Made by a program: the position numbers and the translations under genes
Shown: positions 18,037-27,717 of the stretch, one piece after another
Layout of the letters: every line of letters begins with the position of its first letter
Position numbering within the stretch: the first letter of the stretch is position 1
NCBI RefSeq assembly: GCF_003336245.1
Contig: NZ_QPHM01000001.1
Coordinates: forward strand, 2,794,113-2,858,112
DNA from: Haloplanus salinus
Lineage (GTDB): Archaea > Halobacteriota > Halobacteria > Halobacteriales > Haloferacaceae
Reading direction: 5' to 3'
Length of the DNA stretch: 64,000 bases
Notes under the pieces: model-generated
The model's input: only the letters and a program-made list of their open reading frames with translations
Told to the model about the DNA's origin: nothing
Database searches by the model: none

Positions 18037-19293
18037 ATGGCGGAGATCAACCCGTTCGAGAGCCTCCAGGAACAGATCGACGATGCGGCCGCCTACGCCG
18101 ACGTCGGTGACGACGTGATCGAGCGGCTCAAACGCCCCGAACGCGTGCTGTCGACGACCCTCTCGGTCGACATGGACGACGGGTCGATCGAGCAGTTTCG
18201 GGCCTACCGGTCGCAGTTCAACGGCGACCGTGGGCCGTACAAGGGCGGCATCCGTTATCATCCTGGCGTCACCCGTGACGAGGTGAAGGCGCTCTCCGGA
18301 TGGATGGTGTACAAGTGCGCCGTGGTCGACATCCCCTACGGCGGCGCGAAAGGTGGTATCGCGTTCGACCCACGGAACTACTCCGAGAGCGAACTCGAAC
18401 GGATCACGCGGGCGTTCGCCGTCGAACTCCGACCGCTCGTCGGCGAGGACCGCGACATTCCTGCGCCGGACGTGAACACGGGTCAGCGGGAGATGAACTG
18501 GATCAAGGACACCTACGAGACGCTCGAACGGACGACCGAACCCGGCGTGGTCACGGGGAAGGCACCGTCTTCGGGCGGAAGCGCGGGCCGCGTCGAGGCG
18601 ACCGGTCGCTCCGTGATGCTCACCGCCCGCGAGGCGTTCGACTACCTCGGCCGCGGCATCGAGGGTGCGACGGTCGCCGTCCAAGGGTTCGGCAACGCCG
18701 GGTCGGTCGCGGCGCGGCTGGTGGCCGAGCAGGGCGCGACGGTCGTCGCCGTCAGCGACTCCAGAGGCGCCGTCTACGATGCCGACGGCCTGAACGTGAC
18801 GGCAGTGAAAGACCACAAGCGCGAGACGGGATCGGTCACCGGCTACCGGGGCGCCGCGGAGGAACTGACCAACGAGGAACTCCTGACGGCGGAGGTGGAC
18901 CTGCTGGTGCCCGCGGCGCTGGAGAACGCGGTCACCGTCGACGTCGCGCGCGACGTCCGCGCCGACGTGATCGTCGAGGCGGCCAACGGCCCGCTGACGC
19001 CCGACGCCGACGACGCACTCACCGACCGCGACGTGTACGTCTTTCCGGATATCCTCGCCAACGCGGGCGGGGTCACCGTCTCGTATTTCGAGTGGGTGCA
19101 GAACCGCCAGCGGTTCTCGTGGACCGAGGAGCGCGTCAACGACGAACTCGAACGGGTGATCACCGAGGCGTTCGGCCGCCTCGTCGAGACGTTCGAGGCG
19201 TCGGACGTACCGAACTTCCGGACCGCGGCCTACGTCGTCGCCATCGAGCGGGTGGCGAGGGCGTTCGACGACGCCGGCGGGAACTGGCCCTGA
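18037..19293 (+). CDS. gdhB: Glutamate dehydrogenase (Glu/Leu/Phe/Val family)
   Basis: 418-aa hexameric-type GDH. Glutamate site [20 protein letters not shown] and catalytic Lys in [13 protein letters not shown](P)-binding motif [14 protein letters not shown] near residue 213. Links 2-oxoglutarate and ammonia to glutamate. A TATA-like GTATCCTTA sits ~25 nt before the ATG. The palindromic element begins 3 nt after the stop codon. Coenzyme preference cannot be read safely from the sequence. Confidence 0.95.
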   Translation: MAEINPFESLQEQIDDAAAYADVGDDVIERLKRPERVLSTTLSVDMDDGSIEQFRAYRSQFNGDRGPYKGGIRYHPGVTRDEVKALSGWMVYKCAVVDIPYGGAKGGIAFDPRNYSESELERITRAFAVELRPLVGEDRDIPAPDVNTGQREMNWIKDTYETLERTTEPGVVTGKAPSSGGSAGRVEATGRSVMLTAREAFDYLGRGIEGATVAVQGFGNAGSVAARLVAEQGATVVAVSDSRGAVYDADGLNVTAVKDHKRETGSVTGYRGAAEELTNEELLTAEVDLLVPAALENAVTVDVARDVRADVIVEAANGPLTPDADDALTDRDVYVFPDILANAGGVTVSYFEWVQNRQRFSWTEERVNDELERVITEAFGRLVETFEASDVPNFRTAAYVVAIERVARAFDDAGGNWP

Positions 19294-19296
19294 TAC

Positions 19297-19380
19297 TGAT
19301 ACGGATTATTGTAGCTGTGTACCGGTGATCCGCCGAGACGGGTCGGCGGACCACCGGCAACGACGTACAATGAACCGCAT
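19297..19380 (+). repeat. Palindromic dispersed element, copy 2
   Basis: 84-bp element, reverse complement of copy 1 with about 15 differences. Core arms GCCGGTGGTCCGCC and GGCGGATCACCGGT (read on the minus strand) enclose a short loop; outer ends TGATACGGATTATTGTA and TACAATGAACCGCAT are mutually related. It starts 3 nt after the gdhB stop and ends 47 nt before pyrB. Several core differences fall on both arms and keep the pairing, which hints at selection for the fold. Confidence 0.85.
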
Positions 19381-19427
19381 GACCGGTCCCGGGGGATTCA
19401 AGACGCCGCGGGTGGCTCACACACGTA

Positions 19428-20342
19428 ATGTTGCAGGACCACCTCATCAGTGCGGCCCACCTCTCACGGGACGACATCGAGGCGGTGCTCGACCACGCGG
19501 CAGCGGTCGACGCCGACCCCGAACTCGTCCGTGACCGCCACGACGGGCGCGTCCTCGCGCTGTGTTTCTTCGAACCGAGCACGCGGACGAAAATGAGCTT
19601 CGAGTCGGCGATGAAACGCTTGGGCGGGGAGACGATCGACATGGGATCGGTGGAGTCCTCGTCGGTCAAAAAAGGCGAGAGCCTCGCGGACACCGTGCGA
19701 GTGATCGAGGGCTACGCCGACGCTATCGTCCTCCGCCACCCAAGCGAAGGGTCGGCGAAACTCGCCTCGGAGTTCGTGGACGTGCCCCTCGTCAACGCCG
19801 GCGACGGCGCGGGCCAGCATCCGAGTCAGACGTTGCTCGACCTCTACACCATCCGCGAGAACGCGGGGCTCGACGATATCACGGTCGGCATCATGGGCGA
19901 TCTGAAGTACGGCCGGACGGTCCACTCGCTGGCGCACGCGCTCACCAACTTCGACGTGCGCCAACACTTCGTCAGCCCGGAGAGCCTGCGCCTGCCCCGG
20001 AACGTCCGCTACGACCTGCACGAGGCGGGGGCGAAGGTGCGCGAGCATACCGATCTGGACGCGGTGCTTCCCGACCTCGACGTACTCTACGTCACCCGCA
20101 TCCAGCGGGAACGCTTCCCCGAGGAGCGGGAGTACCGCGAAGTCGCGGGCGAGTACCGCATCGACAACGCGACCCTGGCGGACGCGGCCGGCGATCTGAC
20201 CGTGATGCACCCGCTCCCGCGCGTCGACGAAATCGCACCCGAGGTGGACGAGACGACGCGTGCGAAATATTTCGAGCAGGCCCACAACGGCGTCCCGGTT
20301 CGGATGGCCCTGCTCGACCGACTGCTTGGAGGCGCGCAATGA
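19428..20342 (+). CDS. pyrB: Aspartate carbamoyltransferase catalytic subunit
   Basis: 304-aa ATCase catalytic chain. Carbamoyl-phosphate motif [13 protein letters not shown] near residue 45, the [14 protein letters not shown] loop, and [12 protein letters not shown]. Second step of pyrimidine synthesis. Its stop overlaps the pyrI start by ATGA. Confidence 0.97.
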   Translation: MLQDHLISAAHLSRDDIEAVLDHAAAVDADPELVRDRHDGRVLALCFFEPSTRTKMSFESAMKRLGGETIDMGSVESSSVKKGESLADTVRVIEGYADAIVLRHPSEGSAKLASEFVDVPLVNAGDGAGQHPSQTLLDLYTIRENAGLDDITVGIMGDLKYGRTVHSLAHALTNFDVRQHFVSPESLRLPRNVRYDLHEAGAKVREHTDLDAVLPDLDVLYVTRIQRERFPEEREYREVAGEYRIDNATLADAAGDLTVMHPLPRVDEIAPEVDETTRAKYFEQAHNGVPVRMALLDRLLGGAQ

Positions 20343-20824
20343 CCGACAAGGAACTCCGCGTCAGTAAGATTCGCGACGGCACCGTCATCGACCACGTCAC
20401 CGCCGGGCAGGCGCTCAACGTCCTCGCTATTCTCGGCATCGACGGCAGCGGCGGCGAGAGCGTCAGCATCGGCATGAACGTCCCCAGCGACAAGGTGGGA
20501 CAGAAGGACGTGGTGAAAGTCGAGGGGCGCGAACTCAGCCAGTCCGAGGTGGACGTGCTCTCCCTCATCGCTCCGAGGGCGACCATCAACATCATCCGCG
20601 ATTTCGACGTCGTCGAGAAGAACCGCGTGGAACGGACGGACACCGTCAGAGGCATTCTCGTCTGCCCCAACCACAACTGCATCACGAACGCCGACGAACC
20701 CATTCGGACGGAGTTCGAGGTACTCTCCGACGGCGTCAGGTGTGCGTACTGTGATACCATCATCCGCGAGGGCGACGTGGCCGAACACATCGACGCCCGT
20801 GGATCGGGCGAAACCGCTTTGTGA
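20339..20824 (+). CDS. pyrI: Aspartate carbamoyltransferase regulatory subunit
   Basis: 161 aa. N-terminal allosteric domain with [18 protein letters not shown]-terminal zinc domain with CPNHNC and CAYC (four Cys). Binds the catalytic trimers and nucleotide effectors. The start is fixed by the 4-nt overlap with pyrB, although the frame stays open upstream. Confidence 0.97.
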   Translation: MTDKELRVSKIRDGTVIDHVTAGQALNVLAILGIDGSGGESVSIGMNVPSDKVGQKDVVKVEGRELSQSEVDVLSLIAPRATINIIRDFDVVEKNRVERTDTVRGILVCPNHNCITNADEPIRTEFEVLSDGVRCAYCDTIIREGDVAEHIDARGSGETAL

Positions 20825-20845
20825 CCGGTGGTCCTACGGAAGTGT

Positions 20846-20950
20846 ATGTCCGGAAAGACGAAGTTCATCTTGGTGCTCGCACTGATCGCAATCGGCTACG
20901 TCGTCATGTCCGGCGACAAGGAACCGGTCGAAGTCGACGTCGAGGAGTAG
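20846..20950 (+). CDS. 34-aa single-span membrane protein
   Basis: ATG at 20846, TAG at 20948. One hydrophobic helix (residues 7-19, FILVLALIAIGYV) between a basic start (MSGKTK) and an acidic end (EPVEVDVEE), as in many haloarchaeal micro-membrane proteins. It begins 21 nt after the pyrI stop, on the same strand, so it may be the third cistron; a weak TATA-like GCTTTGTG lies ~26 nt upstream. Function unknown. Confidence 0.6.
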   Translation: MSGKTKFILVLALIAIGYVVMSGDKEPVEVDVEE

Positions 20951-21059
20951 CCGACGGCCGCCCTCCGACCGCAGATTCTATCGTCGCCACGACGCCGCGA
21001 GTCGCGTCGCCCGCCGACGCAGCCGAACCACTTACCACCACACGCGCCTACTGCCGAAC

Positions 21060-21919
<860 letters not shown>

Positions 21920-21923
<4 letters not shown>

Positions 21924-22021
21924 AGCGGCCCGTACGACAGCGCCCAGATAACGACGAAGCCGGCCGAGAACACGAAAACGGCGAACAACGCGAGCACGTA
22001 CAGCAGCCGCCCAGTCGACAT
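21920..22021 (-). CDS. 33-aa single-span membrane protein
   Basis: Starts MSTGRLLYVLALF and ends ALSYGPL. Residues 6-28 form one membrane helix. A strong TATA box (22043-22053) sits 22-32 nt before the ATG, the leaderless geometry, which supports a real gene. Its TAG overlaps the stop codon of the convergent 287-aa gene. No known function. Confidence 0.65.
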
Positions 22022-22042
22022 GGGGACCGTAGGGACGGGGAG

Positions 22043-22053
22043 TGTATATATTC
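22043..22053 (-). promoter_or_regulatory. TATA box for the 33-aa membrane protein
   Basis: TGTATATATTC (plus strand), the longest A/T run in this area, 22-32 nt upstream of the ATG at 22021. Confidence 0.65.
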
Positions 22054-22128
22054 GCCCCTCGGTGGGTCGTCGGCCGTCGTGACGGGTGGCCCGCCACGGC
22101 GGGTCGGCGACCCCCGGAACCGACCGCA

Positions 22129-23202
22129 TCAGAACAGGTCGTCGAACGCGTCGCCCGCGACGCCCGGCCCGGTTGGGACGGCGACCGTGCCCGACTCGAC
22201 GGGCGCCGGATCGGGGACCAGATCGGAGTCGAGGGCGCCCGCAGTCGCCAGCCCGCAGGGGCGCACGTCCGGAATCGCGGCGGCGACGTGGACCGCCGCC
22301 GTCCGGGCCGGCGCGGCGTCGATAGTCGTGGTGACGAGGGGATCGACGCCCGCGCCGAGCGCCCGCCGGGCGACGGCGTGGGCGCGTGCCGGTCCACCGA
22401 GCGCCATCGGTTTCAGGACGAGTACGTCCGCGGCCTCCGCGTCCAGTACGTCACGTACCGAAACCGTCGCCAGCGTCTCGTCGAGGGCGATACCCACCCC
22501 TCGTCCTCTGAGCGCCGCGTGGCCCGACAGGTCGTCGGCGGAAAGCGGCTGCTCGAGATACGAGAGATCGAGCGTCGCGAACGCCTCGACGGCCTCCTCG
22601 GCCGTCCCGCGGTCCCACGCGGCGTTGGCGTCGGCACGGAGGGGGACGTCGTCGCCGACGGCTTCCCGGACCGCCCGCAGGCGCGCCACGTCCCGGTCCA
22701 GGTCGCCGGCGCCGACTTTCACCTTCAGACACGAGAAGCCGTCGTCGACCGCCTCCCGGGCCGCGGTGACCGTCTCCGTCACCGATCCGTCGCCGACCGT
22801 GCCGTTCACCGGCACCGCCGTCGCGGGGTCGTCGGCGAGGAGGGCGGCGAGCGGGCGTCCCTCGCGTCGCCCGCGCGCGTCGAGCACCGCCGACTCGACG
22901 GCGTGGCGGGCCGCGGGCGCGTCGGCCAGCGCGTCGGTCAGTGACGTGGGTGTGTCCGCGAGCGGGGCGTGCGGGTCGGCGCCGACGGCCGCCCGAAGCG
23001 CCGCGTCCCCCGCGTCGGCGGCGCCGTCGAGCGCCACCCGACAGTCCGCGAGCGACTCGGTCCACCCCTGGAGCGGCGTCGCCTCGCCGACGCCGTAGGC
23101 CCCGGCGTCCAGCCGAATCAGGTCGCCCTCGCGGCGGCCGATGGTCCCCTTGGCGGTCCCGAGCGGTCGTGCGAGCGTCAGCGAGAATTCGCGCCGGTCC
23201 AT
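22129..23202 (-). CDS. menC: o-Succinylbenzoate synthase (enolase superfamily)
   Basis: 357-aa enolase-superfamily enzyme. KxK motif in CLKVKVGAGDLDRD, metal ligands in RADANAAWD, DETLATV and the VLKPMALGG Lys match muconate-lactonizing/MenC enzymes. Its position 4 nt after menA points to menaquinone synthesis (dehydration of SHCHC). Dipeptide epimerase activity is the usual alternative for this subgroup. The frame is open 42 codons upstream into menA, but MDRREFSLTLARPLG is the family start. Confidence 0.87.
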   Translation of the reverse strand: MDRREFSLTLARPLGTAKGTIGRREGDLIRLDAGAYGVGEATPLQGWTESLADCRVALDGAADAGDAALRAAVGADPHAPLADTPTSLTDALADAPAARHAVESAVLDARGRREGRPLAALLADDPATAVPVNGTVGDGSVTETVTAAREAVDDGFSCLKVKVGAGDLDRDVARLRAVREAVGDDVPLRADANAAWDRGTAEEAVEAFATLDLSYLEQPLSADDLSGHAALRGRGVGIALDETLATVSVRDVLDAEAADVLVLKPMALGGPARAHAVARRALGAGVDPLVTTTIDAAPARTAAVHVAAAIPDVRPCGLATAGALDSDLVPDPAPVESGTVAVPTGPGVAGDAFDDLF

Positions 23203-23206
23203 CGAC

Positions 23207-24145
23207 TCACAGCCCGACGGCCAGCCCCACGGCGAAACAGAGCGCGTGGGCCGCGAGCAGTTTGCCGGTCCGTTCGAGCGCGGGGTTGAGCGCCTCGCCC
23301 TCGGTCCGCGTACAGACCGTACGGGCAACGGCGACGGCGAGAGGCGCCGTCAGAAGCGGGAACAGGACGGCGGCCGAGGCGGGGCCGACGACCCACAGGC
23401 CGACCGGGACGAGGTACGCGAGCGCGAGGAGCGCGACGTACTGGACGCGACTCCAGCGATAGCCGATGCGGACCGCGAGGGTGCGCTTGCCAGCCTCGGC
23501 GTCCGTCTCCATGTCGCGGACGTTGTTCACGACGAGGATGTTCGTCGAGAGGGCGGCGACGGGGAGGCTGGCGACGAGAGCGACCGGTGGGAGCGTTCCG
23601 GGCGGAATCCCCGTCGGGACGGGGTCGGCGAGGACGGCCGCGGCCTGTACGTAGTAGGTGCCCGTCACGGCGACGACGCCGAAAAAGAGGAAGACGAAGG
23701 CGTCGCCGAGGCCGTGGTAGCCGAGGGGGTACGGGCCGCCCGTGTAGGCGAATCCGGCGGCGACCGACAGGAGGCCGACGACGAGGATGGGGAGACCGCC
23801 GACGTACACCAGCGTCGTGCCGACGAGGATGGCCGCCGCGAAGGTGAGGTAGGTGGCGCGTTTCACCGATTCGGCGGCGATGAGTCCGGACTGCGTGACG
23901 CGGGTGAACCCTTCCCGGTCCTCCGTATCGGCGCCTTTCACCGCATCGTAGTAGTCGTTGGCGAAGTTGGTGCCGATCTGGATGAGGGCGGCGCCGACGA
24001 AGGCCGCGAGCGCGGCGGGTGCGTGGTCGACGCCCGCGCCGACGGCGAGGCCGGTGCCGACGGCGACGGGCGCCACGGTGGCCGGGAGCGTCTGGGGACG
24101 GGCGGCCATCAGCCACGCTTTCGAGCGACTGATCTCCGTGTTCAT
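23207..24145 (-). CDS. menA: 1,4-Dihydroxy-2-naphthoate polyprenyltransferase
   Basis: 312-aa UbiA-family integral membrane prenyltransferase with about nine spans. Aspartate motifs [14 protein letters not shown] and [14 protein letters not shown] bind the Mg-prenyl diphosphate. Starts [15 protein letters not shown] like MenA. It attaches the isoprenoid tail to DHNA. First gene of the menA-menC unit, with a TATA box at 24169. Confidence 0.92.
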   Translation of the reverse strand: MNTEISRSKAWLMAARPQTLPATVAPVAVGTGLAVGAGVDHAPAALAAFVGAALIQIGTNFANDYYDAVKGADTEDREGFTRVTQSGLIAAESVKRATYLTFAAAILVGTTLVYVGGLPILVVGLLSVAAGFAYTGGPYPLGYHGLGDAFVFLFFGVVAVTGTYYVQAAAVLADPVPTGIPPGTLPPVALVASLPVAALSTNILVVNNVRDMETDAEAGKRTLAVRIGYRWSRVQYVALLALAYLVPVGLWVVGPASAAVLFPLLTAPLAVAVARTVCTRTEGEALNPALERTGKLLAAHALCFAVGLAVGL

Positions 24146-24168
24146 TACCTATCGCTCGTGGTTCCACG

Positions 24169-24178
24169 GCGTAAAGCC
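24169..24178 (-). promoter_or_regulatory. TATA box for menA-menC
   Basis: Minus strand GGCTTTACGC, 24-33 nt before the ATG at 24145. Confidence 0.5.
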
Positions 24179-24274
24179 CCCCGGTCCGTGGCTACGAACG
24201 TGTCACCCCGAAATCCGGCGATTTGATCACTGACTACCCTTCAGCACCCCCTCCTGAGGGAGGGATGCGGAGCA

Positions 24275-24580
24275 ATGGGAACGAGTGACAAGCGGACGGC
24301 GCTCGATCTGATGCGCCGACGGATAGTGGACGGACTGGGAGCGATAGGCGTCTCGGCGGCCGACGCGGGGTACGGAACGACGGCGGTCCTCAGCGATCGG
24401 GAGACGGTCGGGAACGGTCGGCTCGTCGCGGGCGAACTCCACATGCGCGTCGGGTTCGAGGAGCACTACGCGAACTGGTCGGCCGACGAGGGGTCGAACC
24501 TCGACGGCGAGGTAACGGTGGCCCCCAGCGGGACGCTCAACAGCGACGCCGTGGGACTGCCGACGCAGGAACCGATCAAC
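24275..24580 (+). pseudogene. Truncated SipW-type secreted protein (N-terminal stub)
   Basis: From the ATG, ~100 codons look like the start of haloarchaeal SipW-cognate secreted proteins: a twin-Arg-like basic region (MRRRIVDGL), a short hydrophobic stretch with GLGAIGVSAADAGYGT, the TAVLSDRET junction, then GELHMRVGFEEHYANWSADE and a GLPTQEPI segment. After about residue 100 the frame runs into the antisense of pitA, so the rest (normally another 100-plus residues) is lost. A GGGAGG hairpin (CCCTCC-TGAG-GGAGGG, 24249-24264) precedes it. No sipW peptidase gene is nearby. The match rests on recalled family pattern, not on alignment. Confidence 0.65.
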
Positions 24581-25756
24581 TCACCACACGAGCGCGAACA
24601 GGAGGCGGAACGTCAGGTAGGCGCCGACCGTCGAGAGCAGCGGCACCACGTTCTGCATCAGGACGACGCGCCCGGTCGTCTCGGGGTTGAACAGATCGGC
24701 GGCGCTCGGCACCGATTCGGGGTCCTCCTCGCCGATATCGGGGGCCTCCTCGCCGGGTTCGTCGGCGGTCAGCGCGCCGACGGAGACGTTCGGCTTCTTC
24801 TCGCCGCGCACGCCCTCAGAGACGGTGATCGAGCGGGTAGCCCGTCCCCAGCCCAGGCCGACGATGGACATGGTCGCGATGATGACGAAGGAGGCGGGGA
24901 TGCCGATGGCGGAGAGACCGATGACGATGCCGGAGGAGATGACGGCGACGACGATGGCCGCCGTGAGGGGGAGGTCGGTGATGTCGTTGCCGAGGGTATC
25001 GAGCGTCCGGCGGGCGATGGTGAGGGCGCCGACGGTGACGGAGCCACAGCCGAGCAGGATCAGGAGATTGAGGTCGACGCCGGCGCCGTACAGCGGTGCG
25101 ATGGCGTTGGCGATGTTCGAGGTGCCGGAGGAAAACGCCATCAGGCACCCGATGCTGAGCACGACGACGGTGCCGACGGCCTCGCGGCGGGTCGTGTTCG
25201 GCCCGAGTTCGGGCGTCGGGACGCCGCCCGAGTTGTCGAGGGCCAGCAGCGAGCCGTCGGTCTGCTCGATGGCGACCCAGCGATTGATCGTCGGGTAGAA
25301 GTACCGGCCGACGACGCCGGAGACCCAGAAGCCGACGAGGGGAGCGACGATCCACCAGACTGCGATCTCGCCCATGACGGCCCAGTTGAGTTCGCCCGCG
25401 GCGACGCCGAGGCCGGCGATGGCGCCGACGGCCGTCATCGACGTGGATGCGGGGACGCCGGCGTAGTTGCCGACGAACAGCGCGCCGCCGATGAAAAAGA
25501 GGACGACGATGCTACTTTCGACGGTGAACACGCCGGGGTCGGTCACCAGCTCGCGGCCGAGGGTGTTGACGACGCGTCGGCCGATGGTCCACGCACCGAC
25601 GAAAAAGAACACGGACATGAGCACGCCGGCGAACAGTTTGGAGACGACGCCGGCGCCGACCGCGGGACCGAACGCCGGCCCGGTGTTCGAGCCGCCGATA
25701 TTGAACCCGACGAACAGCGCGACGGCGAAGCCGACGAGCAGGAGGCCGCCGATCAT
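24581..25756 (-). CDS. pitA: Inorganic phosphate transporter, PiT family
   Basis: 391-aa membrane protein with the duplicated PiT core: FVGFNIGGSNTGPAFGPAVG near the start and GTSNIANAIAPLYG in the second half carry the family's (G)xN(xx)N signature. A ~40-residue cytoplasmic segment precedes the last span. Low-affinity phosphate/cation symport. The gene 44 nt upstream encodes a coiled-coil membrane protein that may act with it, as Pit genes often have a PhoU-like partner. Confidence 0.93.
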   Translation of the reverse strand: MIGGLLLVGFAVALFVGFNIGGSNTGPAFGPAVGAGVVSKLFAGVLMSVFFFVGAWTIGRRVVNTLGRELVTDPGVFTVESSIVVLFFIGGALFVGNYAGVPASTSMTAVGAIAGLGVAAGELNWAVMGEIAVWWIVAPLVGFWVSGVVGRYFYPTINRWVAIEQTDGSLLALDNSGGVPTPELGPNTTRREAVGTVVVLSIGCLMAFSSGTSNIANAIAPLYGAGVDLNLLILLGCGSVTVGALTIARRTLDTLGNDITDLPLTAAIVVAVISSGIVIGLSAIGIPASFVIIATMSIVGLGWGRATRSITVSEGVRGEKKPNVSVGALTADEPGEEAPDIGEEDPESVPSAADLFNPETTGRVVLMQNVVPLLSTVGAYLTFRLLFALVW

Positions 25757-25799
25757 GCCTGGCCGCCGCGTGTCGTCCGTCCGTCGATCGGTGCGCCGC

Positions 25800-26330
25800 T
25801 CATCGTTCCGCCTCCTCGTCGTCCTCGTCGTTGCCGTTCGTCGTCAGTTCGCGCTGCATCTCGTCGATTTCGTCGGTTCGCGGCCGTCGGTCGACGCGTT
25901 CGTTCACCTGCTCTAACTGCTGGATGATGTCGTCCATCTCCTCGCCGATGGTTCGCTCGACGTTCTCGGTGACCTCCTCCGTCACCGTCTGCTCGACCTT
26001 CTCGGTGACTTCTTCGGTGACCTCCTCGGCTACCGTCTGCTCGACGCTTTCCGTGACTTCCTCGGCTACCGTCTGCTCGACGCTTTCCGTGACTTCCTCG
26101 GTCACCTCTTCGGTAATCGTCTCCTCGACTTTCTCGGTCACCTCGCGGGTCATCCACTCGGGATCGAAGCGCGCCATCTTCCACACGACGTGAATCGCGT
26201 AGGAGACCAACGCCCCGATACCGAACGCCACCCCGACGCCCGTACCCACGACGAGAATGAGCGCGACGGAGAGCAGGATGACCACGCCGTAGGCCAAGTC
26301 GACCAGAAAGTCAACACGATTCGGATTCAT
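25800..26330 (-). CDS. Two-span membrane protein with long repetitive coiled coil
   Basis: 176 aa. Residues 10-48 contain two hydrophobic helices. Residues 58-150 are a heptad-rich coiled coil made of E-V-T-E-x-V-E repeats, including two exact 12-residue units (36 bp at DNA level). The acidic tail ends DDEEAER. It precedes pitA in the same direction, so a scaffold or regulatory role for phosphate transport is possible. No recognised family. Confidence 0.75.
   Translation of the reverse strand: MNPNRVDFLVDLAYGVVILLSVALILVVGTGVGVAFGIGALVSYAIHVVWKMARFDPEWMTREVTEKVEETITEEVTEEVTESVEQTVAEEVTESVEQTVAEEVTEEVTEKVEQTVTEEVTENVERTIGEEMDDIIQQLEQVNERVDRRPRTDEIDEMQRELTTNGNDEDDEEAER
26025..26096 (-). repeat. 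Two identical 36-bp units in the coiled-coil gene
   Basis: Bases 26025-26060 and 26061-26096 are identical, encoding the 12-residue unit with core ESVEQTVAEEV twice. Neighbouring units are diverged versions. Exact identity at synonymous sites points to recent duplication. Confidence 0.9.
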
Positions 26331-26363
26331 CGATCACCACGTCCACGGAGTTGCATCCCCGCA

Positions 26364-26372
26364 CATATACTA
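26364..26372 (-). promoter_or_regulatory. TATA box for the coiled-coil/pitA unit
   Basis: Minus strand TAGTATATG, 34-42 nt before the ATG at 26330. A run of nine C follows at 26435-26443; nothing else is seen up to the menB stop. Confidence 0.5.
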
Positions 26373-26535
26373 CCTCCTGTTCCGCTCCGTGAGGGGCCGT
26401 CGCTACCGCCCGTCGTCGATTCGAGACGGTCTTTCCCCCCCCCGGCGATCGGCGGCCGACAGCGCCGTCCCACCGACTGCGACCGTCCACCGGGTCGGTC
26501 AGGCGACCCGCCGGCCGCGACGCCCGATGCGCCGG

Positions 26536-27471
26536 TCAGTAGTGCCACGGCACGTCCGAGAAGTCTGGCTGTCGGCCGTCGAGGAAGGCGTCCCGTCCCT
26601 CGCTCGCCTCGTCGGTCATGTACGCCAACCGGGTCGCCTCGCCCGAGAACACCTGTTGGCCGACCATCCCGTCGTCCGCGAGGTTGAACGCGTACTTCAG
26701 CATCCGCATCGCCGTCGGACTCTTGCCCGTCATCGTCTCGGCCCACCCGAGGGCGACGGTCTCCAACTCCTCGTGGGGCACCGCCTCGTTCACCATGCCC
26801 ATCTCGGCGGCTTCGGCGGCGTCGTACGTCTTCCCGAGAAAGAATATTTCGCGCGCCTTCTTCTGTCCCACCTGCCGGGCGAGGTAGGCGGAGCCGAAGC
26901 CGCCGTCGAAGGAGGCCACGTCGGGGTCGGTCTGGAGGAACTTCGCGTGCTCCTCGCTCGCGAGCGTCAGATCACAGATGACGTGGAGGGAGTGGCCGCC
27001 GCCGACGGCCCACCCCGGCACGACGGCGACGACGGGTTTCGGCATGAATCGGATGAGCCGCTGTACTTCGAGGATGTGGAGGCGGCCGACGGTCGGCGCG
27101 TCGGTGTCGAGTTCGGTATCCTCGGTTTCGGCGCCGGCGGCGTCCGCGTCCGCATCCGCGTCGTCGTGGTACTCGTACCCCGACTCGCCGCGGATGGCCT
27201 GATCGCCGCCGGCCGAGAAGGCCCAGCCCCCGTCCTTCGGCGACGGGCCGTTGCCGGTCAGGAGGACCGCGCCCACGTCGGCCTGCTGGCGGGCGTGGTC
27301 CAGCGCCGCGTAGAGTTCGTCGACGGTCTTGGGGCGAAAGGCGTTGCGCACCTCGGGGCGGTCGATGGCGACCCGAACGGCGGGGACGTCGTCCGCGCGG
27401 TGGTAGGTCACGTCGTTGAAGGCGTCGGTGACGGCCGTCCACCGGTCGGGGTCGAAGCAGTCGGAAACCAT
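26536..27471 (-). CDS. menB: 1,4-Dihydroxy-2-naphthoyl-CoA synthase
   Basis: 311-aa crotonase-fold enzyme. Oxyanion-hole motifs FSAGGDQAIRG and VPGWAVGGGHSLHV, and the C-terminal RQPDFSDVPW typical of MenB. It closes the second ring of the naphthoquinone from OSB-CoA. Residues ~104-125 are an Asp/Ala-rich insertion (ADADADAAGAE) in the loop that is flexible in bacterial MenB. A TATA-like stretch (27494-27500) lies before the ATG, so it has its own promoter. Confidence 0.94.
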   Translation of the reverse strand: MVSDCFDPDRWTAVTDAFNDVTYHRADDVPAVRVAIDRPEVRNAFRPKTVDELYAALDHARQQADVGAVLLTGNGPSPKDGGWAFSAGGDQAIRGESGYEYHDDADADADAAGAETEDTELDTDAPTVGRLHILEVQRLIRFMPKPVVAVVPGWAVGGGHSLHVICDLTLASEEHAKFLQTDPDVASFDGGFGSAYLARQVGQKKAREIFFLGKTYDAAEAAEMGMVNEAVPHEELETVALGWAETMTGKSPTAMRMLKYAFNLADDGMVGQQVFSGEATRLAYMTDEASEGRDAFLDGRQPDFSDVPWHY

Positions 27472-27508
27472 ACCGGATTCGGGGGCGGTGCCCGCAAAAA
27501 GGTGCAGG

Positions 27509-27622
27509 TCACACCCGATCCAGCCACCGCGCGACGGGACCGACCGGGCTGGTGAGCCACGCGACGAGATACAGGACAGCAGCGGGGACGATACCGACCC
27601 GTTCCCAGTCCGCAGCGGGCAT
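27509..27622 (-). CDS. Possible 37-aa single-span membrane protein
   Basis: ATG at 27622, TGA at 27509. Translates to MPAADWERVGIVPAAVLYL followed by VAWLTSPVGPVARW and a charged end: one plausible membrane helix. It is upstream of menB on the same strand but ends at the menB TATA box. No promoter of its own is clear, so chance is possible. Confidence 0.35.
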   Translation of the reverse strand: MPAADWERVGIVPAAVLYLVAWLTSPVGPVARWLDRV

Positions 27623-27690
27623 CGGTTCCGACTACCGTCGCCGCGACCCCGAATCCCGCCGTTTCGAGCCGCGGCGCGATGCTACGATTG

Positions 27691-27700
27691 AAATAATTAG
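27691..27700 (+). promoter_or_regulatory. TATA box for the GCS-family gene
   Basis: AAATAATTAG, 18-27 nt before the ATG at 27718. Confidence 0.5.
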
Positions 27701-27717
27701 ACGACCAACACGAGGAC

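Noticed and set aside
22077-22128. Short inverted G/C repeat near the menC stop, similar at first sight to the palindromic element
   Set aside because: It lacks both conserved outer ends (TGATACGGATTA and GGTTCATTGTA) and the 14-bp core.
24227-24466. Possible right end of an IS200/IS605-type element (hairpin CCCTCC-TGAG-GGAGGG)
   Set aside because: No TnpA or TnpB remnant; the neighbouring frame is better explained as a SipW-type protein start.
24581-25927. Plus-strand continuation of the SipW-like frame for 450 more codons
   Set aside because: It is the antisense of pitA and the coiled-coil gene, whose protein features are unmistakable; only the first ~100 codons resemble a protein family.
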